64,000 nucleotides of DNA from an uncultured Bacilli bacterium (GCA_934167465.1 CAKPKR010000001.1:62001-126000), one strand, 5' to 3'. Positions 1-8,941 are shown, numbered from the stretch's first letter. The notes: a model not told the origin generated them from the sequence alone. Numbers and translations are program-made.

Positions 1-55
1 TAAACAAAAAAGGTAGTAATACAAATATTACTGCAATTTTTTTACAATGATTCAT
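1..55 (-). CDS. Partial exported protein, last gene of the secretion locus in the window
   Basis: An ATG at 55-53 is preceded by a good GAGGTGG ribosome site and lies 20 bases after the stop of the upstream gene. The 18 codons visible read as a basic start (MNHCKK) followed by a hydrophobic run (IAVIFVLLPFLF), typical of a signal peptide or membrane anchor. It continues off the left edge. By position it is the next gene of the type IV secretion-like operon; a cell-wall hydrolase or another exported component would be common there, but nothing in the fragment identifies it. Confidence 0.6.
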   Translation of the reverse strand, partial: MNHCKKIAVIFVLLPFLF

Positions 56-75
56 ACTACCACCTCATTCTATTA

Positions 76-1611
76 TTAATTTCTACATTTGTTATAGCAA
101 GTATTATAAGCTGCTGTTCCACTTGTATATTTAGAACTACATTCTTCTTTACATGTTTTTTGAGTTATTCCTGTAGAACTACTCGAATTATTACGACAAT
201 TATTATAACATGTTCTATATGCATCTGTATTTTCAGTATATTTAGAACTACATTCTTCTTTACAAACTGTTTGGGTTGTTCCAGTATTATTTTTATTTGA
301 ATTAACTATTTCATTATAATTAAATGAATCATCACTTGGTCCTTTACACAAATGATCATATAATCCAGTTTGACCATTTATTGAAGTGTTTTTTTCTGTT
401 GAACCAAGTATTACTTCTCTATTATTTTCACCAGTATAAAATGGATGTGAACTAGTTGTCCCATATTTCAAGAAAGAAACGTATTTGTCAAAGCTAAGTT
501 GAAAATAATACCATTCACGATTTTCATACCATGGTCCTAAATATGTACAACCATCACAATTGCCATACTTTGTATTACCATTTTTATCTCTATATTTTCC
601 GATATCAACATAACAATATTCATGAACATATTCAACCATTGCGTTTGATAAATCTTTAATATCTTTTTTTTGATTAGGAGTTGCTTTTTGATTCCAAAGT
701 TCATTATTAGCTTTACCATAGGATAAAGTTTCATGAAGTAATGGAATATTTAAAGTAACACCACATGGGTTATCAACATTTTTTTTAGATGTTAGTCCAA
801 CTGTACAAGTTTCTTTAAATATATTATAAGTTTTTCTTATTCTTTTAAAATATGAAATTGCATAAGCACATACATTATTAATTCCAAATATATTTTCTGT
901 ATCGACTGTTAAGTCTTCTGAATCATTTTCTATAATTTCATCTATATCATCTAATATTCCTGACTTTTCTAAAATCTCTTTATCAGGACATATATTAGCG
1001 TATTTTAAATATTCAAATAATTCTTCATCTGTCATATTACTTGTAACGTATGATGTTACATTATTACTTTCATCATAATCAATATCATCAGAATTCATAG
1101 CTATTATAATAATAAATATAAGGCTGATGAATGCTGCAGAAATGAATACTCCTATTTTAACTTTTGTTAAATAATTTTTCTTGATAAGTTGAAAAGCAGC
1201 GTCACCTAATTCTCCGGCTAATTCACCTTGAATTACGCCACCTGTTGCTGCTGTTATTGCAGCTCCAGTTGCTTTTCCACCTATTTGGTCTACACCTTTT
1301 TCTATGTTGCTCTTTTCTTCTTCACTTTTCCCAGCTAATTTGTTCCCAATTTCTTTTCCTATTCCAGTTGTTCCTGAAATACGATTCTTATTTTTAGCAT
1401 TATTTAATCTTTCAATAGTGCCTTTATTATTTTTTTCATAGTCTTTAACTGATTGTAGATTATTTTTAATTTTTGTTGGATTATTATTTTTTGGTAATTT
1501 AAAATTTCTATTATTAGAGTTTGAAGGAACATCATTAGATTGTTCCTCCATTGCATCAGATGATACTATTTCATCATCTAAATCTTCAAAAATATCTTCT
1601 TCATTATTCAT
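76..1611 (-). CDS. Membrane-anchored protein with two C-terminal Cys-rich repeats (secretion locus)
   Basis: 511 residues, family not recognised. Residues 1-150 are acidic, then Asn/Lys-rich and probably cytoplasmic, with a Gly/Ala-rich stretch at about 83-140. A single membrane helix lies at about 152-172. The rest is probably outside the cell and contains several cysteines, many Asn and aromatic residues. The last 64 residues are two 27-residue repeats (about 448-474 and 485-511) of the form CKEEC-x13-CYNxC joined by a Ser-rich linker; each is a twin CxxxC unit that could form a disulfide-pinned hairpin. It follows the VirB4-like ATPase gene by 18 bases, so a role as a surface part of the secretion apparatus is inferred. 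Confidence 0.7.
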   Translation of the reverse strand: MNNEEDIFEDLDDEIVSSDAMEEQSNDVPSNSNNRNFKLPKNNNPTKIKNNLQSVKDYEKNNKGTIERLNNAKNKNRISGTTGIGKEIGNKLAGKSEEEKSNIEKGVDQIGGKATGAAITAATGGVIQGELAGELGDAAFQLIKKNYLTKVKIGVFISAAFISLIFIIIIAMNSDDIDYDESNNVTSYVTSNMTDEELFEYLKYANICPDKEILEKSGILDDIDEIIENDSEDLTVDTENIFGINNVCAYAISYFKRIRKTYNIFKETCTVGLTSKKNVDNPCGVTLNIPLLHETLSYGKANNELWNQKATPNQKKDIKDLSNAMVEYVHEYCYVDIGKYRDKNGNTKYGNCDGCTYLGPWYENREWYYFQLSFDKYVSFLKYGTTSSHPFYTGENNREVILGSTEKNTSINGQTGLYDHLCKGPSDDSFNYNEIVNSNKNNTGTTQTVCKEECSSKYTENTDAYRTCYNNCRNNSSSSTGITQKTCKEECSSKYTSGTAAYNTCYNKCRN

Positions 1612-1629
1612 AGTATCACCTACCTATTA

Positions 1630-3414
1630 CTAGAAGCCTCCGCCTCCACCAAATGAGTCTAATTCTTGTTCAGAAGCAATTACATTTATACGCATTCTTC
1701 TAGAACCACATACAAATAATGCCTCTCCTTGACTATAACCTTTTATACTTTCTTTTTCATTGTCATTTAAATCAATTAGTCTACTTAAGTCTTCAACAGC
1801 TTGTTTTTTAAGTCCCATTACTAAATAGTAAGAAGCATTATCAAATATAGCTTTTCCTTGAGTAATAACTGCTTGATCACTAAAGTCACTAGGTTGTTGA
1901 GTGATTATTATTGTACCTGTATTATATTTACGAGCTCGTCTTTGAATTTGCGCTAAAAAGTCAGCACCTAGTGTATTTTTTCCAGATATTAGCACATGTG
2001 CTTCATCAACCATTAATACAGTATTGACATTTTTATCCAATGTTAATCCCCATGCATATTTTAATATATTGAAAAATAAAGCATTTCTGATATTTTCATC
2101 AGCATTCATTAATTCTTTTATATTAAATACTATAAAATTACTATCTGGACTAATTGTTGTATGACCATCAAAGTAATATCTTAATTCTTTTACTATTGGT
2201 CTAATTTTTAGTTCAAGTTTTTCCATAACATCTTTTTCTTGAGTTTTTTCAGTCATGGAAGCTAAACGACCTCTTATTGTTGCATATACATCTTTAAATG
2301 TTGGATAATCATTTGACGTAAATTTCGTAAAGTCTGTATCAAAATCAATACCAAATCTTTTATATGTTTCTTGAACAACTTCACTAAACATATTAAGAAC
2401 GTCTTCTTCAATTCTAGGATCGTAGTATTTCATAAAGGCTTTGATTGTTTGAAGGGTTCTTGTTAGTACAGTATAACCTAAGCCTCCTTCAATTTCTTCT
2501 TCATCTGCATCCATTATTACTTCAAGTGGATTTACCATTCCGTATTCTCCACCTTTTCCTAAGTCAATGAAATCTCCACCATATCTTGCTGTCATTTCTT
2601 CTAACTCACCTTCTGGATCAATTATTACAAGTTGACAGTTATTTCTAATATGTGTTCTTAACATTATTTTAGCAACTGTTGATTTACCACTACCAGACGT
2701 ACCTAAAATAATTAGATTAGCGTTATTTCTATTATGTTCTTTTTTTATTTGATATAAAAATTGATTAAATAAAATAACACCTCCGGAAAAATCAACTCCT
2801 AGTAACGTTGATAATCCTGGATCTTTTATACTATCAAATATAAATGGATACATAGCTGCTATAGTAGGAGCTGGTATTGGTGTACCTATTCTATCTTCTA
2901 TATCTTGTTTTTCATATATTGGAAGAATTGATTTTAAAACTTTTTCTTGTTCAAATCTTAATGGTACTGCTCTCATTTGCATAGCTTCTAAGTAATTTTT
3001 TACTTGGAATTTTTTATTGTTTAATTCTTCTTCACTATCAGCAGTTATCATTATATGTAATTGAAAATCGTATATTTTGGCTTGCGTAGCTGCTAATTGT
3101 TGAACAAATTGTTCTAATGATTCATAGTCTTGTCTTATTCTTTCAAGCATTGTTTTGTCTTTTTCTTCAGAATATCTTTGCTTTAAATCTGCTATTTCTT
3201 TATTTAACATTTTTGTTATTACACTAAATGGTAATGGTATATGTTTAATTACCATTTTAATTCCTGACATACTTGTTAAATTTGATAAGAATCCAACAGG
3301 TACATATTTTGGATAAGAAATTGCTGTTAATATACATGCATATTTATCACTTATTACAAAGTGACTTGGTTTAAATTCTAGTCCTTTTGGAGCTATTTGT
3401 GCTTTTATATCCAT
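1630..3414 (-). CDS. VirB4-like conjugation/secretion ATPase
   Basis: 594 residues. Walker A GTSGSGKST at about 238-246, Walker B VLMVDEAH at about 466-473 and a following ITQQPSD sensor motif (505-511) are typical of the VirB4/TraC/TrbE ATPases that energise type IV secretion systems from the inner face of the membrane. An N-terminal region (1-200) with a coiled segment at 70-110 precedes the ATPase core. The C-terminus ends in five glycines and a Phe. The start ATG overlaps the stop of the preceding gene by one base (TAATG), and that smaller gene appears to carry the missing N-terminal part, so VirB4 seems to be made as two polypeptides. Confidence 0.88.
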   Translation of the reverse strand: MDIKAQIAPKGLEFKPSHFVISDKYACILTAISYPKYVPVGFLSNLTSMSGIKMVIKHIPLPFSVITKMLNKEIADLKQRYSEEKDKTMLERIRQDYESLEQFVQQLAATQAKIYDFQLHIMITADSEEELNNKKFQVKNYLEAMQMRAVPLRFEQEKVLKSILPIYEKQDIEDRIGTPIPAPTIAAMYPFIFDSIKDPGLSTLLGVDFSGGVILFNQFLYQIKKEHNRNNANLIILGTSGSGKSTVAKIMLRTHIRNNCQLVIIDPEGELEEMTARYGGDFIDLGKGGEYGMVNPLEVIMDADEEEIEGGLGYTVLTRTLQTIKAFMKYYDPRIEEDVLNMFSEVVQETYKRFGIDFDTDFTKFTSNDYPTFKDVYATIRGRLASMTEKTQEKDVMEKLELKIRPIVKELRYYFDGHTTISPDSNFIVFNIKELMNADENIRNALFFNILKYAWGLTLDKNVNTVLMVDEAHVLISGKNTLGADFLAQIQRRARKYNTGTIIITQQPSDFSDQAVITQGKAIFDNASYYLVMGLKKQAVEDLSRLIDLNDNEKESIKGYSQGEALFVCGSRRMRINVIASEQELDSFGGGGGF

Positions 3415-3959
3415 TATCCAATCACCGTCCCAAAAGTTGTTGTTGAACCACCATTTAAGAAATTATCTAGTATAACTCTTAAATCATTATTAGTAACTTG
3501 TCTTGTATTTAAACCTGCACTTGCGAACATATTAATTAAATTTCTTATTCTTTTCATTATTAAATCATTATTTCTTTCTTTAAATAGCAAATAATATTCT
3601 GTATCAACAATATTATTATTCATAAACATATTAGCTTTGTTTATATCTTCTAGTATTAGTTTTCTTTTTACTTGATCACCTGTTGAGTTAAATAGTAATT
3701 GTAATTGAGATAAGTAAACATTAATATCAACTGGTCTATCTGCAGCTATTATCCAAAATTCATAGTCTATCATATTATAAACATTTTTCAAATTGTTAAT
3801 TATAGCATTTTGCGTATCAAAATCAGCTATAAAAATATTTCTTGGAGCTATTTTAATTCCTGTTACTTTTTCATTATTATCAAGTATTATCATACCATTA
3901 GTAATACTTTTTACAGGAACAAAAGATTCATCTGTATATTTACTTTTTGTTGATTTCAT
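3414..3959 (-). CDS. Small VirB4-associated protein, probable split-off VirB4 N-terminal domain
   Basis: 181 residues, soluble, with no membrane helix or P-loop. It ends one base into the VirB4-like gene and starts inside the 3' end of the PrgI-like gene (20 base overlap), so the three are translationally coupled. In many Gram-positive systems the VirB4 ATPase starts with an extra domain just after the PrgI gene; this protein occupies that position. Opening residues SFVPVKSITNGMIIL resemble the first strand region of such proteins. The split-domain reading is inference; it could be a separate partner protein. Confidence 0.55.
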   Translation of the reverse strand: MKSTKSKYTDESFVPVKSITNGMIILDNNEKVTGIKIAPRNIFIADFDTQNAIINNLKNVYNMIDYEFWIIAADRPVDINVYLSQLQLLFNSTGDQVKRKLILEDINKANMFMNNNIVDTEYYLLFKERNNDLIMKRIRNLINMFASAGLNTRQVTNNDLRVILDNFLNGGSTTTFGTVIG

Positions 3960-4254
3960 CCATCACACACCAACCTTTCCATATGTATTTTTGTCTTGAT
4001 GTTATAAAAATTATTGCATTTATTATAACAGTAAGAACATTATGGTAATTTGGAATAGGAAAAACTAGAAATCCTGCTATACAAGCTGGAACAATTGCTA
4101 AAATAGCCATCCAAAATTCATTTATTGGAAGTATTAATAATAGTAATAGTGTTAATCCTACCCCACAAGCAAATAATATCAAATCAAATGGATAAAACAT
4201 TCCGAATATCATCATTGATTTTTTAGAATTTGCTGGTATTAAATAATTTCCCAT
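3940..4254 (-). CDS. PrgI/VirB3-like two-helix membrane protein
   Basis: 104 residues with two adjacent hydrophobic helices (about 23-43 and 48-68) and a basic C-terminal end containing YIWKGWCV, a motif typical of the PrgI family that stands in for VirB3 in Gram-positive type IV secretion systems. It lies directly between the VirB6-like and VirB4-like genes, the usual order. The 3' end overlaps the following gene by 20 bases. It probably sits in the cytoplasmic membrane and docks the VirB4 ATPase. Confidence 0.75.
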   Translation of the reverse strand: MGNYLIPANSKKSMMIFGMFYPFDLILFACGVGLTLLLLLILPINEFWMAILAIVPACIAGFLVFPIPNYHNVLTVIINAIIFITSRQKYIWKGWCVMDEINKK

Positions 4255-4272
4255 TTTTATTCATCCCCTTTT

Positions 4273-6183
4273 TTATTTTTTACTTTGTTCAAGTATCTTA
4301 TTTTGAGCCTTAATTTCAGAATTTAAATCTTTTACTGTTTGTTGTAATTCTTGTTGCATTCTTACATTTTCTTTTGCTAATGCAATTATATTTGGGTCGG
4401 TAATATTTGAATTAACTTCGATTCTACCAGCATTTGGACCAGAAGTAGCCCAAGTAAATGTACCTGGAGCAAAAGTTGATTGTTCTTGTCTTAAACTATC
4501 AAGAGCATTCGTAGCTTGTGTTAATTGATCATTCAATTCCTTAACTCTTCTATCAACAACATCGGCTGTACCAGATTTTTTTACATCACCCCAGTCAGTT
4601 ACTCTGTTCATTGCTCTATCATTTATTCCATAACTATCTCTGTAAGTTCTCTCTTTAGCAGCATTTGTTGCAGCTTTTGATGCATTATCGATTATAGACT
4701 GAATTGATTTGTGATCAGCTTTAAATGCTTCTGAACTTGCTCTGCCAGCTGCTGCAACACCACTAAATATAGGGTGATTATCACTAAATTTTCTTATTTT
4801 TGCTTTATCTTTTTCTAATTTTGCATCAGATTGTTTTTTTGCATCTAAAGCTCTTTTACGCCACTCAGACGCATCTATTTCTCCAGATGTTTTTAAATTT
4901 CTAAGTTCTATTAACTTTTTATTAAGGTCATTTTTTGCTTGTGTTTCTAATTTGGCATCATCCGCTGCAAGTTTATTTTTTCTTTCTTTATATCTATTAA
5001 CTGAACCAACTGCACTCATTCCAATAGCAGCAGCTCCTGCAGCCGTTTTTCCTAAAAAATTTCGTCCCGTTTTAAAACCTAAAGCTTGATCATCTAATTT
5101 TTTAAGTGGGTTCAAATTGAAACTTCCTGATGCTTTTATTCCCATAATATTTTCTAATAATTTTGGCAATTGTTTAGCAAACATTAATATACCTATTATT
5201 AATAGTAAATTAATCCATAATCCATTTTGATCCCAATCAATATCAGATAATAATGAAATAAAATAAATTGCTATATGAAATGCCAATAATTTCATAAATA
5301 AACTTAACCAAGTTGTAGCAACCTCTTTTATCCATTTACTAAACATTCCATTTTTTGATTTGTCTGGATCAATATATGAAATAATTGGAATGGGAGCTAA
5401 TAACTCTAAGAATTGAAGTTTAATTGTACGCACTGCTACATCAAAACAGAAACTTAAAAATACAAGTGCTAAAACAATACCTACAACTGTTGAAATAAAG
5501 AAAGTATAACTAACAACATAATAATGTTTTGTAGAAATACCATGTGGGGCATTATATACTTCACTATTTCTAAGTAAATTCTTCACACTAGCAGTTCCTG
5601 TACCCTCAGAGACATCAGCTCTACAATATTTATTTTCTATTTTAGTAAAATCTTGTTTTAAACTCATCTCATCAATTTGAAAAAAAGTTTTAAATGCCAT
5701 CAAACCAACATAATCACCAATGCTTGAAGTTGTGGCCTTTTCTATACAATTAGGGTCCATTAGAAAACTCATTTCACCTGTATCAAGTGATTCTGAATTA
5801 TATATTAGTTTTTCTATCAATGCATCACTTAATATTGCTTTTTGGGCATTGTATAAAAAATCAAATCCAAATGGAACACATATCACAAGTACAAACGTAA
5901 TCAATATATTTTGAATTAATTTCCCCCCGCCTTTTGTTTTATCTTGCAATAAATCTGGGTTTACTAAATAATTTATTAATGAAAAAGAAATTTTAAAAAT
6001 CATAAATATTGCTATCAAAGCATATACTTTTTGACTTATTTCATTAATTTTGTCTGAACTAATAATAGTAGCATTAGCTAATTCAGTTATTATATTATAG
6101 AAAACTGTTATTAAACTATAAACTCCTCGATCAATAACAATAAAAACGCTTCTTACGCCATCCATAAATACTGATTCTTCCAT
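4273..6183 (-). CDS. VirB6/TrbL-like polytopic membrane protein
   Basis: 636 residues. The first 370 hold about six hydrophobic segments (for example VYALIAIFMIFKISF, ILITFVLVICVPFGF and LLLIIGILMFA), with an exported loop between the second and third that has cysteines. The C-terminal 260 residues are hydrophilic, rich in Lys, Ala and Gln, and probably coiled-coil in the cytoplasm. This architecture and its position immediately before the PrgI-like gene match the VirB6/TrbL channel component of Gram-positive conjugative systems. A clear GGTGATGATTT ribosome site precedes the ATG. Confidence 0.75.
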   Translation of the reverse strand: MEESVFMDGVRSVFIVIDRGVYSLITVFYNIITELANATIISSDKINEISQKVYALIAIFMIFKISFSLINYLVNPDLLQDKTKGGGKLIQNILITFVLVICVPFGFDFLYNAQKAILSDALIEKLIYNSESLDTGEMSFLMDPNCIEKATTSSIGDYVGLMAFKTFFQIDEMSLKQDFTKIENKYCRADVSEGTGTASVKNLLRNSEVYNAPHGISTKHYYVVSYTFFISTVVGIVLALVFLSFCFDVAVRTIKLQFLELLAPIPIISYIDPDKSKNGMFSKWIKEVATTWLSLFMKLLAFHIAIYFISLLSDIDWDQNGLWINLLLIIGILMFAKQLPKLLENIMGIKASGSFNLNPLKKLDDQALGFKTGRNFLGKTAAGAAAIGMSAVGSVNRYKERKNKLAADDAKLETQAKNDLNKKLIELRNLKTSGEIDASEWRKRALDAKKQSDAKLEKDKAKIRKFSDNHPIFSGVAAAGRASSEAFKADHKSIQSIIDNASKAATNAAKERTYRDSYGINDRAMNRVTDWGDVKKSGTADVVDRRVKELNDQLTQATNALDSLRQEQSTFAPGTFTWATSGPNAGRIEVNSNITDPNIIALAKENVRMQQELQQTVKDLNSEIKAQNKILEQSKK

Positions 6184-6234
6184 AAATCATCACCATTTTC
6201 TATTTATATATACAAATTCACAAATACATTATAA

Positions 6235-6274
6235 CATAAAAAAAAGTAATAATAAATATAATTAATATTACTTT
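6235..6274 (-). terminator. Intrinsic terminator after the 342-residue gene
   Basis: Arms AAAGTAATA (6243-6251) and TATTACTTT (6266-6274) form a stem; on the minus strand it is followed by a run of T. It separates the pilin-domain gene from the VirB6-like gene, which would then need read-through or its own promoter. Confidence 0.7.
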
Positions 6275-6284
6275 TATCACTTTT

Positions 6285-7313
6285 TTACTTGAATATTTCT
6301 AAATATGATTGTTCTGTATCTATTCCACTGATATTAAGTAAAAAACTTACTAATAATGGCACTAGGAAAAAGATTACACCAATTATTACTCTTTTTATAA
6401 ATTTATCCCAGGCAGATTTATAATTCTTGTCATCTGATATAAGTATTACCTTTAAAAATTCAATTATACTTAAAACAACTATCAAAACAGGAATTAATAT
6501 CTTAATAATATCATATATTTGTTTTACTAATTTTATTGTTTCTCCATTTGTAACAACCGGTTTTTCCTCTTGTTCAACTTTTCTATCCACGGCATCTATT
6601 TTATTCTGTATTTCATCAATTTGTTCTAAAACAGTAGTTTTATATAAACTTAAAAATTTTTTCACTCTATCATCATTTTCATCAACATAACCCATTTTTA
6701 TTGCTCCATTTATTTCATCATAAGCTGATGCAGATGAAGTTTTTATAGCAAATAAAATATCTTTGCATTCTGAAGTTTTTGTTATATTTTTGTCCTCGTC
6801 AATACAAGCATCAAGGTCAAAATTTAACAAATTGTTCTCCCAATAAGAAATAAATCCTTCTATTTTTTTATAATATGATTGAGAATGTGGGTCATCTGAA
6901 GGTGCAGTATACTCATTACTATTAGCAATATGTGAATTTGTATTATCATATTTTTTATTTTTTTGAATAGTTTCTAATTCTTCTCTGTCATTTGACAACC
7001 ATACAGCAAATCCTAAGCCATCTTTTTTTACCAAAGAATAATCCGGACATTTTTTAGTAGATGCATATGTATCTTTAATATCTTCCCAATTTTGAATTTT
7101 TTCCTTATTATTTTTATTTTTTTGATTCCATCTAGTAATAACACTGCTTGATTTTAAATCATCATAAATATTTACTTCTAATGATACTGCACCACCACTT
7201 AATTGATCATAAAAATAGTATGTACAAGTTTTTTCGATTTCTTTAGCTTCAACATTACTAACTCCAATAAGCATAGTTAATGCAATTGTTATCATATATA
7301 TAAATTTTTTCAT
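6285..7313 (-). CDS. Exported protein with a C-terminal VirB2-like pilin module
   Basis: 342 residues. A signal peptide (1-23, ending near VSNVEAKE) leads to an exported domain of about 240 residues with scattered cysteines and many charged residues. The C-terminus (about 265-335) has two hydrophobic helices split by a short polar turn (SDDKNYKSAWDKFIKR). This matches in pattern and several residues the whole of the VirB2-like protein at 8509-8868, whose turn reads ANDEKVMKEAQNKLLKR. It therefore looks like a pilin core fused to a surface domain, perhaps a tip or adaptor subunit. The fused role is inference. Confidence 0.65.
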   Translation of the reverse strand: MKKFIYMITIALTMLIGVSNVEAKEIEKTCTYYFYDQLSGGAVSLEVNIYDDLKSSSVITRWNQKNKNNKEKIQNWEDIKDTYASTKKCPDYSLVKKDGLGFAVWLSNDREELETIQKNKKYDNTNSHIANSNEYTAPSDDPHSQSYYKKIEGFISYWENNLLNFDLDACIDEDKNITKTSECKDILFAIKTSSASAYDEINGAIKMGYVDENDDRVKKFLSLYKTTVLEQIDEIQNKIDAVDRKVEQEEKPVVTNGETIKLVKQIYDIIKILIPVLIVVLSIIEFLKVILISDDKNYKSAWDKFIKRVIIGVIFFLVPLLVSFLLNISGIDTEQSYLEIFK

Positions 7314-7343
7314 CTAATCACTCCATAACTACATTTATTATAA

Positions 7344-7407
7344 CATAAAAAAAAACAATAATAAATATTGTTTTCAATTTTATTAAATACAATGATTGTT
7401 AATGAAA
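7344..7407. repeat. Direct repeat copy 1 flanking the RhuM-Fic gene
   Basis: 64 bases nearly identical to 8469-8533 (three substitutions and one A-run difference). It repeats the last eight codons and the terminator hairpin of the VirB2-like gene, but here stands alone, reading FINNHCI-stop with no gene in front. Together with the second copy it brackets about 1.06 kb of inserted DNA. Confidence 0.9.
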
Positions 7408-7478
7408 AATTCCAAGTTTTATATTTTTATTCATCTTACAAATTTTCACACTATCCAATTTGTAATTTTTTACTATAT

Positions 7479-8357
7479 TTAATTTAAAAAATTCATAACT
7501 AAATCAATTATAATTTCTTTTTCTTTTGGGTTTGATTCTGCAATAAGTAAAGTTAATGCAGTTAATGTATTGTTATCAATAATCTGTTTATCTTCTTTAT
7601 ATAAAATATCATAATAATTTAAGAAATAGATAAATAAAGTTGCCGCAATTCTTTTATTACCATCTACAAAAACATGATTTTTAACAATCATATATAAGAA
7701 ATTAGAAGTTTTTTCTTCTATACTTTTATAAACATCATTATTATCAAATGTTTGATAAATATTTCCGATAATTGCTTCTAATCCCTTATCTCTTTCAATA
7801 GCAAAAATATCACTTTTATTATTAAATCTAAGTTTATTAATTATATTTAAACAATCTTCGTATCTTATTTGTTTTTCGCTATTATTACCTTTTGGCTTAG
7901 GTATTTTTTTATAGTCATAATCATCTAAAAGATCAAGTGCTTTTGAATAATTTCCTATTACTTTCAAAATCTCCTTAGTATCATTATCTTCTAATTTTTC
8001 ATCTATTCTATTTGCAATATCTATTAATTTAATTGTTTTTTCAAGATATTCTAATCTTTTATGATTAATGGCATAACCTTTAATCATATAATCCTTCAAA
8101 ATATTAGTCGCCCATTTTCTAAAAATAATACCATTTTGACTCTTAACACGATATCCGACACTAATTATCATATCTAAATTATAGTAATCAACTTGATAAA
8201 GTTTACCATCTTTGGCAGTTGTTGCAAATTTTGCAACAACTGAACTATCTAGTTCTCCTTCTAATACATTTTTGATATGTCTAGAAATTACAGATTTATC
8301 TCTACCAAATAATTTTGCCATTTGTTCTAATGACAACTATACTATTTCATCTTTCAT
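7479..8357 (-). pseudogene. RhuM-Fic fusion protein, 5' end broken by an in-frame TAG
   Basis: From the TTG at 8336 the frame gives 285 residues: a RhuM-like N-terminal domain (MAKLFGRDKSVISRHI; YYNLDMIISVGYRVKS; GYAINHKRL) and a Fic/Doc domain with HVFVDGNKR at 221-229. The family normally starts earlier with a WLS motif before the first helix. Here the same frame continues upstream (KLEVNMKDEIV) but the Trp codon position is TAG at 8337-8339, followed by LSLEQMAKLF. No good ribosome site precedes the TTG. It is either a recent pseudogene or a shortened protein. Fic domains transfer AMP or related groups to target proteins. It is inserted between secretion genes and flanked by direct repeats. 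Confidence 0.75.
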
Positions 8358-8468
8358 ATTAACTTCTAATTTAACATTTTGATTTTCAAGTATTTTTTTT
8401 CTTCCTTCTATAGCAAGTTTATTATATGAACATATGTTTGTAAATATATTTTTAAGATTTTAGATAAG

Positions 8469-8533
8469 CATAAAAAAAAAACAATAATAAATATTGTTTT
8501 TAATTTTATTAACTACAATGGTTGTTAATGAAA
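8469..8533. repeat. Direct repeat copy 2 (3' end and terminator of the VirB2-like gene)
   Basis: 65 bases matching 7344-7407. This copy is in the functional position: it holds the final codons (FINNHCS-stop) and the hairpin terminator of the VirB2-like gene. The pair looks like a duplication made on insertion of the RhuM-Fic segment at the 3' end of the pilin gene, as att sites do. Confidence 0.9.
8471..8501 (-). terminator. Terminator of the VirB2-like pilin gene
   Basis: AAAACAATA and TATTGTTTT arms around ATAAA form a hairpin followed, on the minus strand, by ten T. It would isolate the pilin transcript. The same hairpin is duplicated at about 7347-7376. Confidence 0.8.
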
Positions 8534-8868
8534 CAATCTATACAAGATGTAATTCCATTTTTTTCAGTTTTATTAGCAGTATTTTCAGAAGATTCTCCTG
8601 CTTTTCCTAACATACTAAATACCATTTGAACTAAAGCAACTACTAGGAATATAACAATAGCATAAATAAATCTTTTAAGTAATTTATTTTGTGCTTCTTT
8701 CATTACTTTTTCATCATTTGCCATTACAGCTTTTGCTAAATCCATCATTCCAAAGAAAATTAAAACAAGTGGTACAAATATTTTAATAGCTGTTACAACT
8801 AATGAAGTAACTCCAGGTAATATTGGATCAAATTCAAATCCACCACAACTTACTAACATGTTCAACAT
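8509..8868 (-). CDS. VirB2/TrbC-like pilin subunit
   Basis: 119 residues with two hydrophobic helices (about 22-45 and 66-90) separated by a charged turn (ANDEKVMKEAQNKLLKR), the layout of VirB2/TrbC major pilins. A short C-terminal tail holds several cysteines (SCIDCFINNHC). It has its own near-consensus promoter, a strong GAGGAGG ribosome site and its own terminator, which fits the high expression expected of a structural subunit. A signal peptide is not clear. Called from architecture and neighbours. Confidence 0.7.
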   Translation of the reverse strand: MLNMLVSCGGFEFDPILPGVTSLVVTAIKIFVPLVLIFFGMMDLAKAVMANDEKVMKEAQNKLLKRFIYAIVIFLVVALVQMVFSMLGKAGESSENTANKTEKNGITSCIDCFINNHCS

Positions 8869-8907
8869 ATTTCTAAACCTCCTCTAAAGCATAAGCTTTC
8901 TATAAAC

Positions 8908-8936
8908 ATAATACTTTATTTTATTATGTTTGTCAA
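8908..8936 (-). promoter_or_regulatory. Strong promoter of the VirB2-like pilin gene
   Basis: On the minus strand TTGACA (8936-8931), a 17 base spacer, then TATTAT (8913-8908). A small hairpin AAAGC-TTAT-GCTTT lies in the leader before the ribosome site. Confidence 0.8.
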
Positions 8937-8941
8937 CTTTT

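Noticed and set aside
5925..5935. Run of six C/G as another phase-variable tract
   Set aside because: It codes for Gly-Gly in the VirB6-like protein and is short; likewise the six C at 20759-20764 in ponA. Not promoter placed.
8337..8339. TAG recoded as an amino acid
   Set aside because: TAG is used as an ordinary stop elsewhere (for example the fic gene at 58097-58099); a point mutation is simpler.
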